Part shown: positions 8,697 to 15,479 of the stretch, in pieces
Layout: the number at the start of each line of letters is the position of its first letter
Position numbering within the stretch: position 1 is the stretch's first letter
Assembly (NCBI GenBank): GCA_963575675.1
Contig: CAUYUA010000211.1
Location: 1 to 39,141, forward strand
Source of the DNA: CAUYUA01 sp963575675
GTDB lineage: Bacteria > Pseudomonadota > Alphaproteobacteria > Azospirillales > Azospirillaceae
Length of the DNA stretch: 39,141 nt
Direction: 5' to 3'
Notes under the pieces: model-generated
Seen by the model: the letters and a program-made list of their open reading frames with translations, nothing else
Database searches by the model: none
What the model was told of the DNA's origin: nothing
Made by a program: the position numbers and the translations under genes

Positions 8697-9872
8697 CTAT
8701 TGCTCCAGTTTTGCTCTGGCTTCCTCAAGAACGGCTTTTGCTTCGGCTTTTCCGTATTGCTGTCTCCAATGGAGCATGCAGAACCCATAATACCCGTTCA
8801 TGCCATACCGGAAAGCTTTTCGCGCCTCATCGAGGCGCCCAAGTTTCCAGAGCGCCCGCCCATAATGTAGATTGGCCCAAGATTCGACATTGAACTCGCC
8901 GTATCGAATAAGTTTTTGCAGGATCGTTGCGGATTCTTCGAACTCTCCTCGTCGGTAAAGCGAGACGGCCAAATTGAAATCAGGCCATGGCCAATGACAT
9001 TTCATTTCCACGGCTTTTGTAAGCGCCGCGAAACCCTCTTCTTCTTTTCCCTGTTTGGAGAGGAGGAAGCCGTAATGCATAAGAGTTATGCTTTTTGTCC
9101 ATACGTCTCCGGCGTCATTTTTTATAAGAGGAAGCGCCATATCCAGAGCTTGATCAATCTTCCCTTGCTCTGCGATGGAGATTGCCAACTTAAGTTTCTT
9201 GACCGGATCATTCGGACGTATTTTTAGAATTTTTTCAAGGATGTCTTGAGCTTCAGCGCAACGTCCGACGCCCATATAAGCGTGGCTCAGCACATCCATG
9301 ACGTCGACGGAATCTGGCTCCGTCTTCAAGAGATGAAGGAACGTCGCGATGGAGAAGTCATGAGAGTCTATGTTCAGCATATTGGAGGCCATCGTCAAAT
9401 GGAACGACGGCGGTATAAAGCTCATATCGACTTCGCATAGATTCAAATAGTGAGACGAAGCTTCTATAATTTGTTTCTTTTGGAATAGAATTTTCATCAG
9501 TTCAAATATTGTTTCTTTGTGATTTGGCCTGTTTTCAAGTATTTTTTTATATTTTGTTATTGCGTCATCGATGTGTCCATGAATTGCGTTTATTTTAGCA
9601 ATATCATGTTCTGCGTCGGCCCAAGCAAAAGGACTCAAATCTTTTGCCGCGCGTTCGGCGTTTTCTGCTTTTTGGTGTTGCTCGAGGCAACGATATGCTT
9701 TGGCCAAATTGATCAAAGCGCGCGCATGGTTTGGACAACACGCCAATGCTCGTTCGTACAACTCGCAAGCTTCGTCAAATCGATTCAGCACGAGCGCCGC
9801 GTTTCCAAGATTATAGTTAAAATTATCTTTTGCTTCCTTTAAAAGGAATTGCTTAAAAGAGCTTTCTGACAT
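8697..9872 (-). CDS. TPR-repeat protein without a catalytic domain (391 aa)
   Basis: The protein is made almost entirely of tetratricopeptide repeats. Typical signatures include YNLGNAALVLNRFDEACELY and LINLAKAYRCLEQ, with further units near the C terminus (NLHYGRALWKLGRLDEARKAF). TPRs form a right-handed superhelix that binds partner proteins. Unlike the protein at 117-6320 there is no GT domain after the repeats, no signal peptide and no membrane segment. The start at 9872 is ATG with AAAAAAAGG about nine bases upstream. It lies tail to tail with the GT2 gene and head to head with the ProQ-like gene at 10105, separated by 232 bases that must hold both promoters. A scaffold for the nearby glycosyltransferases is possible but only inferred. 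Confidence 0.85.
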   Translation of the reverse strand: MSESSFKQFLLKEAKDNFNYNLGNAALVLNRFDEACELYERALACCPNHARALINLAKAYRCLEQHQKAENAERAAKDLSPFAWADAEHDIAKINAIHGHIDDAITKYKKILENRPNHKETIFELMKILFQKKQIIEASSHYLNLCEVDMSFIPPSFHLTMASNMLNIDSHDFSIATFLHLLKTEPDSVDVMDVLSHAYMGVGRCAEAQDILEKILKIRPNDPVKKLKLAISIAEQGKIDQALDMALPLIKNDAGDVWTKSITLMHYGFLLSKQGKEEEGFAALTKAVEMKCHWPWPDFNLAVSLYRRGEFEESATILQKLIRYGEFNVESWANLHYGRALWKLGRLDEARKAFRYGMNGYYGFCMLHWRQQYGKAEAKAVLEEARAKLEQ

Positions 9873-10104
9873 GGCCTGAACCTTTTTTTAAGAGCCTGTC
9901 CGGAAAAGATATCTATGATTCCAAGGACTTACGGTAAAAGAACGGATGCTCTAAGATGATGGAGCGTCGATGTCTTTGTATCTCATCGCGCTATTCGCAA
10001 CAAGACAGAACGTCCAAGCTTTTGAGAGATGGAAGAGCGCCTTCTTCAGAAAAATGAATATGTCTATTTAAAATTTCTGGAATAACGCGCATTTCAAAAT
10101 CATA

Positions 10105-11853
10105 GTGTTTCGTGGTAGTGTGTGCTTTCACCAACCTATGCGGCTATCCATGTCCTCTAAACCAACATCTCATATTATCGCCGAACGAAGCCATATTGAA
10201 CTTCTTGCTCCGTTGCGTGGACGTTTATCTCGTTGGCCTGCCGTGTTGCCTTCGCAACCAGGGGATCCTATCCGGCCATTAGCGAATGGAACATCGCGCG
10301 CGCTTGGGATGTTGTTGGTTATTCAAGATGAAAGTAGCCTGAATTTAGTTAAAACAATTATGAGACGCTATTGTGTTACGCCGCAATATGCGGAGGCGAT
10401 GTTGCAAAAAGGGGCGATGCGTTACGATCTTGATGGAAATCCTGTCGGGCCTGTGTCGGATGTCAATAAAACACGAACCGGAGAAACAAGACAAACTCTG
10501 TCTAAGGTTAGTCTCAGAGAAAGCGCGCAGGAGCAATTCGAAAAAGACTTGGCTGAAAGAGAAAAAATCGGAGCTTCGGGGGCGCTTTCGGCGTCCAAAA
10601 TCGAGGCTGGAAAAATAACGCTTACGAAAAGCGCAATTGACAAAACGACGGTTAAAAAGACGATAGTTTTAAAACCTTCCGCTGAAAAAACTCTAATCGT
10701 AAAACCCGGCGCTGCGAAAGTCATTGCCGAGGAGACCGTTGTCGCCAAGGCTACGCCTCTTGGGGTCGAAAAAGCAGTTGCAAAAGAAACCGTTGTCGCC
10801 AAGGCTGCGCCTCCTGGGGTCAAAAAAGTAGTTGCAAAAGAAACCGTCGTCGCCAAAGTCGCATCTACAGAGTTGTTGGTTGAAGAAACCGCCGTTGACA
10901 AAGTTGTTGTCACGGAAGTCACCGACAAGGTCGGTCGGTCCGAGAGCGTCAAGCAAAAAAGTGTAAAATATAAGAATAAGAAATATAAATTTAATAGTCC
11001 ACGCGCCGACGAATGGCACATCAACCTCTTTAAACCGTTGCAATCACTTCTATCAAAATATCCTGCCGTGTTTCCTACTGAAGTAGGCGAACTTATTCGG
11101 CCGTTAGAATTAGATGTCGATGATAAAATTATTGCTCTATTGAATTCCCCAAATCCATCGGATATCGATTTGGTCAAATGTCTTTTGCATCGCTATCGCA
11201 TGTCAATGAATTACGCGGGTGCGATGGCGCAGAATGAATCAATGTATTATGATCTGGATGGAAATAAAATTCGACCTGTTCCGGAAGAAGAAAGGATGAT
11301 ACAAAAAGGGAGAATTGATAAAATAACTTTAGAATTTGATAAAATGAAATTGGAGGATCAAAGAGGAAAAGATACAACAAACTCGTACTATAACCAGGAT
11401 TGGTTTATTGCTTTGCTTGACGTGATTCGCCCGCTCCTGTCTGATTGGCCGGTCGTCTTTCCATCCGTTGTTGAGGATGAAGTAAAGCCTCTGGCTCTTG
11501 GAATCGGACGTAAGCTGGAAAATCTTTTAATTGAAAGAGATGAAAACAGCCTCATCTCCCTTCATAGAACATTAATTAATTATTGTCGATCCGTAGGCTA
11601 CATGCTTGAGATAATAAAAGAAGGGGCTGTGCGTTATGATATTGATGGGACTCCTGTTGGCCCCATCTCTAGAGATCACAGAGAGGACGCATTCAAATAT
11701 ATGCAGGCGTTCCATTACCGTGAAAAAAATAAATTTAGGAAAAACAAAGAACGTCTTGAAGAACTTTGTAGAAAAAACGCCTCGGAAGAAAATAAGAGCG
11801 CAGATCATTTAAATGAAATTGCCTCCGAAGAAACCGATTCCATAAAATCCTAA
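10105..11853 (+). CDS. Protein with three tandem ProQ/FinO-like RNA-binding domains
   Basis: Three copies of one roughly 90-residue domain lie at about 31-118, 299-392 and 430-527. Each has the FinO/ProQ layout: a helix, then (W/Y)P(A/V)V(F/L)P, then (R/K)PL, a long helix, (L)x(R)YxxxxxY, and a final YD(L/I)DG(N/T) turn followed by V/I-x-P-V/I. Family proteins (ProQ, FinO, RocC) are RNA chaperones for small RNAs and mRNA 3' ends, and normally have one such domain. Linker 1 (119-298) is lysine and threonine rich and contains short repeats of the type VVAKxxPxGVxKxVAKET. Linker 2 is short and charged, and a charged tail follows domain 3. Domain 2 is the most divergent (YYDLDGNKIRPV). The open frame begins with GTG at 10105. 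ATGs at 10138 and 10150 are equally credible because none has a clear ribosome site. Domain assignment is from memory of the family pattern; the function as an RNA chaperone is inferred. Confidence 0.75.
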   Translation: MFRGSVCFHQPMRLSMSSKPTSHIIAERSHIELLAPLRGRLSRWPAVLPSQPGDPIRPLANGTSRALGMLLVIQDESSLNLVKTIMRRYCVTPQYAEAMLQKGAMRYDLDGNPVGPVSDVNKTRTGETRQTLSKVSLRESAQEQFEKDLAEREKIGASGALSASKIEAGKITLTKSAIDKTTVKKTIVLKPSAEKTLIVKPGAAKVIAEETVVAKATPLGVEKAVAKETVVAKAAPPGVKKVVAKETVVAKVASTELLVEETAVDKVVVTEVTDKVGRSESVKQKSVKYKNKKYKFNSPRADEWHINLFKPLQSLLSKYPAVFPTEVGELIRPLELDVDDKIIALLNSPNPSDIDLVKCLLHRYRMSMNYAGAMAQNESMYYDLDGNKIRPVPEEERMIQKGRIDKITLEFDKMKLEDQRGKDTTNSYYNQDWFIALLDVIRPLLSDWPVVFPSVVEDEVKPLALGIGRKLENLLIERDENSLISLHRTLINYCRSVGYMLEIIKEGAVRYDIDGTPVGPISRDHREDAFKYMQAFHYREKNKFRKNKERLEELCRKNASEENKSADHLNEIASEETDSIKS

Positions 11854-12258
11854 TAGGAAACGATGTTTTAAAGCGAAGATTCTAATGAAGAGTCTGTTTC
11901 CAAGACGGGCTCTTCAGCGGCCAATGATGTGTTTTTCTTACAGGATTCGTCAATTTCAGAGGCTTTCTGCATGACTCCAAGGCGACAATTTATGTTGCTT
12001 GCCTTTGATCCGTGATAAATCCATTGATGGCGTCGTTTGTTGCGTCAATGCGCTCTTTGCAAAGAGCAAGCCGACAATAAGAAGTATTCTTCTTGATTGC
12101 GTGAAGGTGAAGAATATTATATTACTTCGCGGAAGTGTTGATTATCTATAATAGAAATTGATGTTTTTTTTACAAAAAAAGAAAACAATGTAAATTCGAC
12201 GGCGTTTTCCTAAAATTATCTATGGCGACGCAGCGTATTCATATTTCAATGATTTGTT
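11854..12258. other. AT-rich intergenic region with a perfect 16-bp palindrome
   Basis: No convincing gene on either strand. A weak stem (TGAAGAG/CTCTTCA, 11886-11916) follows the ProQ-like gene and could act as its terminator, but the T-run is about 15 bases away. A perfect 16-bp palindrome, GCTCTTTGCAAAGAGC, lies at 12052-12067 and could be an operator. The rest is AT-rich without recognisable sites. Confidence 0.45.
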
Positions 12259-12286
12259 GCATTTTAAAACGCAAAACGCAGAATGC
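12259..12286 (+). promoter_or_regulatory. 28-bp box upstream of the first CBS gene
   Basis: The sequence starts GCATTTTAAAACGC and ends AAAACGCAGAATGC. It recurs without change, in inverted orientation, at 15144-15171, about the same distance (just over 200 bases) upstream of the second CBS gene. Most other bases in the two upstream regions differ, apart from an upstream ATTTGATG-like stretch and the leader next to the start. This marks it as a probable promoter or activator site. The ends GCATT...AATGC are themselves complementary and AAAACGC occurs twice inside it. Confidence 0.6.
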
Positions 12287-12424
12287 ATTTTCCTAACGGG
12301 GAATTTATTTTTGGTTTTTTGATAGGGAAATCGAGGGCGGTTTGCTGCAAGAGAGCTTGATTGTTGATTTTGCTGACGAATTTCGATTTTTTGGATCGTT
12401 CTCGGCTCCTGGCGCCGGATTTGC

Positions 12425-12504
12425 AGTAATAGATTTCAGAAAACGAAACAACGGAATTGACGCTCTATAACAATAGATGGCGTCCAGGAATAAGGAATAG
12501 AACA
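12425..12504 (+). promoter_or_regulatory. Conserved 5' leader with ribosome binding site of the first CBS gene
   Basis: The last 80 bases before the ATG match the leader of the paralogue (14943-15018 read on the minus strand). Shared blocks are TTCAGAAAAC, GACGCTCT and GGCGTC, and the ribosome site AATAAGGAATAGA just before ATG. The match stops upstream of about 12425 except for the 28-bp box. The AAGGA site, eight bases before 12505, fixes the start of the CBS gene there rather than at an upstream ATG at 12457. Confidence 0.6.
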
Positions 12505-12972
12505 ATGTCCAAGAACGGAAGCATATCCCGTCTGATCAACACCAGCAAATTGGTTTGCTTGCCTCCTGACGCCACTGTTTCCGACGCGGCGAAGAAGATG
12601 TCCGAGAAGCATGTTAACGCTGTGATGGTGACTTATCGATCGAACTTGCTTGGCATTGTAACGGAACAAGACATCGCTTTTAGAGCAATTGCTTGCGGTC
12701 TTCCGGTTGATGGAACTTCTCTGTTTGAGATTATGACTTCTTCTCCAGATACATTGACCCCGAATTGCTCGGTGATTGAAGCTCTCAACATGATGCAGGA
12801 AAATGGATATCGCCATGTTCCGGTCGTGTCCGGAGGAAACATCGTCGGCGTGATCTCGGTGAAGGACATCTTCAACGACGTGCGTAAGGACATGGAAGAA
12901 GACCTTGAATCTCTTGACCAGTTCATTTATGGGTCGAGTTATTCCGTGGACAACATTCATGTCGCTCAATGA
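12505..12972 (+). CDS. Two-CBS-domain protein, paralogue 1 (155 aa)
   Basis: The protein consists of a CBS-domain pair (Bateman module) and little else. CBS1 covers about residues 8-65 with SDAAKKMSEKHVNAVMV and GIVTEQDI. CBS2 covers about 75-130 with MMQENGYRHVPVV and GVISVKDIF. An acidic C-terminal tail follows. Such modules bind AMP, ATP, NAD(H) or SAM and act as energy or nucleotide sensors, usually on a partner protein. The protein has no catalytic domain. It is about three-quarters identical by eye to the protein at 14475-14942. The start is ATG at 12505, supported by AAGGA eight bases upstream and by alignment with the paralogue. It is followed by a strong hairpin (13051-13084) and then the sulfotransferase-like gene in the same direction. 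Confidence 0.9.
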   Translation: MSKNGSISRLINTSKLVCLPPDATVSDAAKKMSEKHVNAVMVTYRSNLLGIVTEQDIAFRAIACGLPVDGTSLFEIMTSSPDTLTPNCSVIEALNMMQENGYRHVPVVSGGNIVGVISVKDIFNDVRKDMEEDLESLDQFIYGSSYSVDNIHVAQ

Positions 12973-13050
12973 AGCGTTTCTCCGTCGGGTTAAAAAACCT
13001 CCACGAACAGAGACTTTGCCCAGTTTGATTTTTATCATGTCCAAGATATG

Positions 13051-13084
13051 GCTCCGCCAAAGGCTCTCCGGCCTGTGGCGGAGC
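13051..13084 (+). terminator. Strong hairpin after the first CBS gene
   Basis: The arms GCTCCGCCA and TGGCGGAGC pair over nine bases. Inside them, after one mismatch, AGGC pairs with GCCT around a six-base loop. There is no T-run after it, so it may be an attenuator, a transcript-end stabiliser or a Rho-dependent end rather than a classical terminator. It lies between the CBS gene and the sulfotransferase-like gene. Confidence 0.45.
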
Positions 13085-13177
13085 TGTTGTCGCATCAACG
13101 GGCCGAATGACGGACGGATCATCTTTCGACGTGTTGTTTCTTTACTGCGCGGCGGTTTAACTTCATGAGTGGCGGCA

Positions 13178-14236
13178 ATGACTTCAGATGATTTTGATCG
13201 AATGCGCGTCAACAAAGCCGTATCCTTGACTGCTCGTCTTGAAGCCGTTCGAGCGGAAATGGCGGCGTTTTCAGACACAGACGCTATCGTCGCCTCAACA
13301 CTGGCGCAGATGGTTTCCGGCGCGATGGCGGCCATTGCGCAGACGCCATCAAAATCACATTCCAAAGCTCTGAAGCATTTTTTGCTGAAAAGTCCACTTG
13401 CGATCGCGAACATCGCCAATGTTATGAAGGAAGAAGAAGAACGCAACGCAATGTTTTCGAATTTTGCGTCCGTGTCTCTTGATGGTGAAAACACTTCCGT
13501 TTGGATCGGTTTCCCTCCGGCAAGCGGGGGCTTTCTAATCGCAGATGTTCTTAACGCGTACTTTAAAAAAGTATCGGGTGATAAGATAAGCAAGATCATT
13601 ATTGACGGCGGCTTGCCTCATCATAGAACGCGCCTTAAAGACGTTGTTCCCGGATGCCGAACGCATCATCTCGTTTGGGGACATCAGAGAGTTGAAGATT
13701 GCTCTATGTTGCACATAGACGCCTTCAAGAAGATTCTTCTTGTAAGAGAGATATATAATGCGTCTTTTTCCAGCGCCCGTCATCATTATGGATTCTTCGG
13801 CATCGACCCAAAGAAAGATGGGGGATTTGTTGATGAAAGACTGGTTGAGTGCTTAATGAAAATCACTCATCTTTTCATCGATTGGTATAATTCTTGGGGA
13901 GAATATATGGAGCGACACGGGAATTCTCTGATTCATGTGGTCCGGTTCGAAGACATGAAGACAATTCCTTTGGAAACATTTTCATCTATTTTAAGATTTA
14001 TCGGCGTTTATGATATTGACGTCGAGGCTCTGCAATCGTCGATCGACGTTGGAAGCCTTTCCGGTCAGCGCGCTATCAGTAATTATAAAATAGAGTTCGG
14101 ACAAGATCGGTTCGGGTATCGTGGAGCATTGGATTACGGCAATGAAATCGGACCTTTGATAAGGCGCTGTGTGAGCGAACATATTGTTCGCAAGATAAAA
14201 TGGTGGAACTGTTATCCTTATGATCGTCCGCTTTGA
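13178..14236 (+). CDS. Sulfotransferase-like protein
   Basis: A protein of about 350 residues whose second half matches the sulfotransferase pattern. W-I-G-F-P-P-A-S-G-G (near residue 110) resembles the 5'-phosphosulfate loop PxSGTT. VREIYNASFSSARHH (near 190) resembles the RDPRDVxxS 3'-phosphate site. VVRFEDM (near 255), followed by a helix and FIGV, resembles the (Y/F)ED(L/M)...FLG region. The first 100 residues are helical and not recognised. Sulfotransferases use PAPS to sulfate sugars or proteins, and the surrounding glycosyltransferase genes suggest a carbohydrate. The loop lysine and threonines typical of active enzymes are replaced by A/S/G, so activity is uncertain. The start is ATG at 13178; a GTG three codons upstream (13169) is also open, but GAG lies at a good distance from the ATG. 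The gene converges on CBS paralogue 2 with palindrome C between them. Confidence 0.65.
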   Translation: MTSDDFDRMRVNKAVSLTARLEAVRAEMAAFSDTDAIVASTLAQMVSGAMAAIAQTPSKSHSKALKHFLLKSPLAIANIANVMKEEEERNAMFSNFASVSLDGENTSVWIGFPPASGGFLIADVLNAYFKKVSGDKISKIIIDGGLPHHRTRLKDVVPGCRTHHLVWGHQRVEDCSMLHIDAFKKILLVREIYNASFSSARHHYGFFGIDPKKDGGFVDERLVECLMKITHLFIDWYNSWGEYMERHGNSLIHVVRFEDMKTIPLETFSSILRFIGVYDIDVEALQSSIDVGSLSGQRAISNYKIEFGQDRFGYRGALDYGNEIGPLIRRCVSEHIVRKIKWWNCYPYDRPL

Positions 14237-14247
14237 TTAGAAAAATT

Positions 14248-14433
14248 AGGCGGGTCCAGAGACTGAAGTTCCGGTTATCGGAGATCATAAGAAGGGCGCG
14301 AAAGCCCCCCTTATTGCCGTAAGGCAAAACTCGCGCAAACTGCGAGATGTTCGCCCAAACGGGCGAACAAGAGGGGCTTTCACGCCCCTCTTATGATCTT
14401 CGATAACCGGAACTTCAGTCTCTGGACCCGCCT
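14248..14433. repeat. Palindromic intergenic element, copy C, with cloverleaf-like centre
   Basis: The outer arms, 14248-14298 and 14383-14433, pair with two mismatches. The core reads GGGTCCAGAGACTGAAGTT on the left and its complement on the right, a version different from copies B and G but matched between its own arms. Pairing continues inward (GCGAAAGCCCC / GGGGCTTTCACGC). The centre holds three small hairpins in a row: TTGCC-GTAA-GGCAA, CTCGC-GCAAACT-GCGAG and TGTTCGCCC-AAA-CGGGCGAACA. The element sits between two convergent genes and could serve both as a bidirectional terminator. Confidence 0.88.
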
Positions 14434-14474
14434 CGTCTTTATTCAGAGCTTGTCGATTGTGTTTGAGGATCGCT

Positions 14475-14942
14475 TCAGTGAGCGACGGAAGCGCCATCGA
14501 CGGAATAGCTCGATCCGGAAATGAACTGGTCAAGAGACAACAGGTCTTCTTCCATTTCTTTACGGACTTCTTTGAAAATATCCTTCACCGAGATCACGCC
14601 GATGACGTCTTCGCCAGACACGACCGGAACGTGACGATATCCGTTTTCCTGCATCATGTTCAGAGCGTCAACCGCCGGAGCGTCCGCCGTCAACGTGTCG
14701 GGAGTGGTGGTCATGATCTCGAACAGAGTGGTCTTATCAACCGAAAGGCCGCGAGCGACCGTTCTAAAAGTAATGTCCTGCTCGGTCACGATCCCCAGTA
14801 ATTTTGATCCATAGGTCACCATCACGGCGCTGACCTTTTTCTCCGACATTTTTTTGGCCGCTTGAGCGACAGACGCATCCGGAGACAAGCAAACCAATTT
14901 ATCGGTGTTGATCAAGCTGGAGATGTTTCCGTTCTTGGACAT
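14475..14942 (-). CDS. Two-CBS-domain protein, paralogue 2 (155 aa)
   Basis: It has the same length and layout as the protein at 12505-12972. CBS1 has AQAAKKMSEKKVSAVMV and GIVTEQDI; CBS2 has MMQENGYRHVPVV and GVISVKDIF; an acidic tail ends in SSYSVDGASVAH. Substitutions are spread evenly, concentrated in loops, which suggests an old duplication with both copies maintained rather than a recent copy. The start is ATG at 14942 with AATAAGGAATAGA upstream. It points toward the sulfotransferase-like gene, so the two paralogues form an inverted pair around it. CBS pairs commonly sense adenine nucleotides; the partner protein is unknown. Each gene has its own copy of the 28-bp box, so joint regulation is likely. 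Confidence 0.9.
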   Translation of the reverse strand: MSKNGNISSLINTDKLVCLSPDASVAQAAKKMSEKKVSAVMVTYGSKLLGIVTEQDITFRTVARGLSVDKTTLFEIMTTTPDTLTADAPAVDALNMMQENGYRHVPVVSGEDVIGVISVKDIFKEVRKEMEEDLLSLDQFISGSSYSVDGASVAH

Positions 14943-15018
14943 TGCTCTATTCCTTATTTCATGACGCCGCTTGTTTCAGAGCGTCTATTTCATTGTTTTG
15001 TTTTCTGAAGTCTATTCT
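14943..15018 (-). promoter_or_regulatory. Conserved 5' leader of the second CBS gene
   Basis: Read on the minus strand this leader matches 12425-12504 (TTCAGAAAAC, GACGCTCT, GGCGTC, AATAAGGAATAGA), with scattered differences. The AAGGA ribosome site precedes the ATG at 14942. Confidence 0.6.
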
Positions 15019-15143
15019 TGCAAGTTCGGCGCCACATCGAAGGCTCAACAAAGCGACGAAAATTTTCGAGCAAAATCAACAGCAAACCAATGTCACTATA
15101 AATAGTTGATAAAAAGCCGTGACGATTTCGCTTTTAAGAAAAC

Positions 15144-15171
15144 GCATTCTGCGTTTTGCGTTTTAAAATGC
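15144..15171 (-). promoter_or_regulatory. 28-bp box upstream of the second CBS gene
   Basis: This is an exact inverted copy of 12259-12286, about 200 bases upstream of the start at 14942. The bases between it and the leader (15019-15143) do not resemble the other copy, so the box has been conserved on its own. It lies in a 537-base gap whose remaining part holds only half-palindrome D and the flagellin upstream region. Confidence 0.6.
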
Positions 15172-15254
15172 GACGCACATCAAATGATATGACGTCGGAT
15201 GTTGTGGGAATCAACCGAAGAGGCGATATTGTTTTCTTATGGAGAGCGCGCCGG

Positions 15255-15327
15255 GGAAGAATCGCTTCGTGAATAAAAGGAGTTTTCGTTCTCAGCCCGA
15301 ACGACTGAGAACGCAGCTCCTGGGTTC
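15255..15327. repeat. Palindromic intergenic element, copy D (half copy)
   Basis: It carries the same order as copy A: GAAGAATCGCTTCGTGAATAA, then a TTTCG stretch, then CCCGAACGACTGAGAACGCA and GCTCCTGGG. These correspond to the ATCGCTTCGCGAATAAG block and the right arm of the family. The full left arm is absent, but a local hairpin GTTCTCAG/CTGAGAAC is present at about 15288-15312. It lies 150 bases upstream of the flagellin gene. Confidence 0.55.
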
Positions 15328-15479
15328 ATCTAATTTTATTTCAAGAAATTCAAGATCATGGAGTCCATTACGCCTTCTATCGGTGTGGTTGCAATTAAGG
15401 CGCAAAAACGGTAGAGTCTTTAAGAGATTTTTCCGGGAGTTTTGCGTCCCCGGCGCACATCTTATTCTTTGCGGCGACC

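Noticed and set aside
15360..15400. Possible sigma-54 promoter upstream of flagellin (TGGAGTCCATTACGC)
   Set aside because: GG and GC have about the right distance, but the -24 and -12 elements otherwise match poorly.
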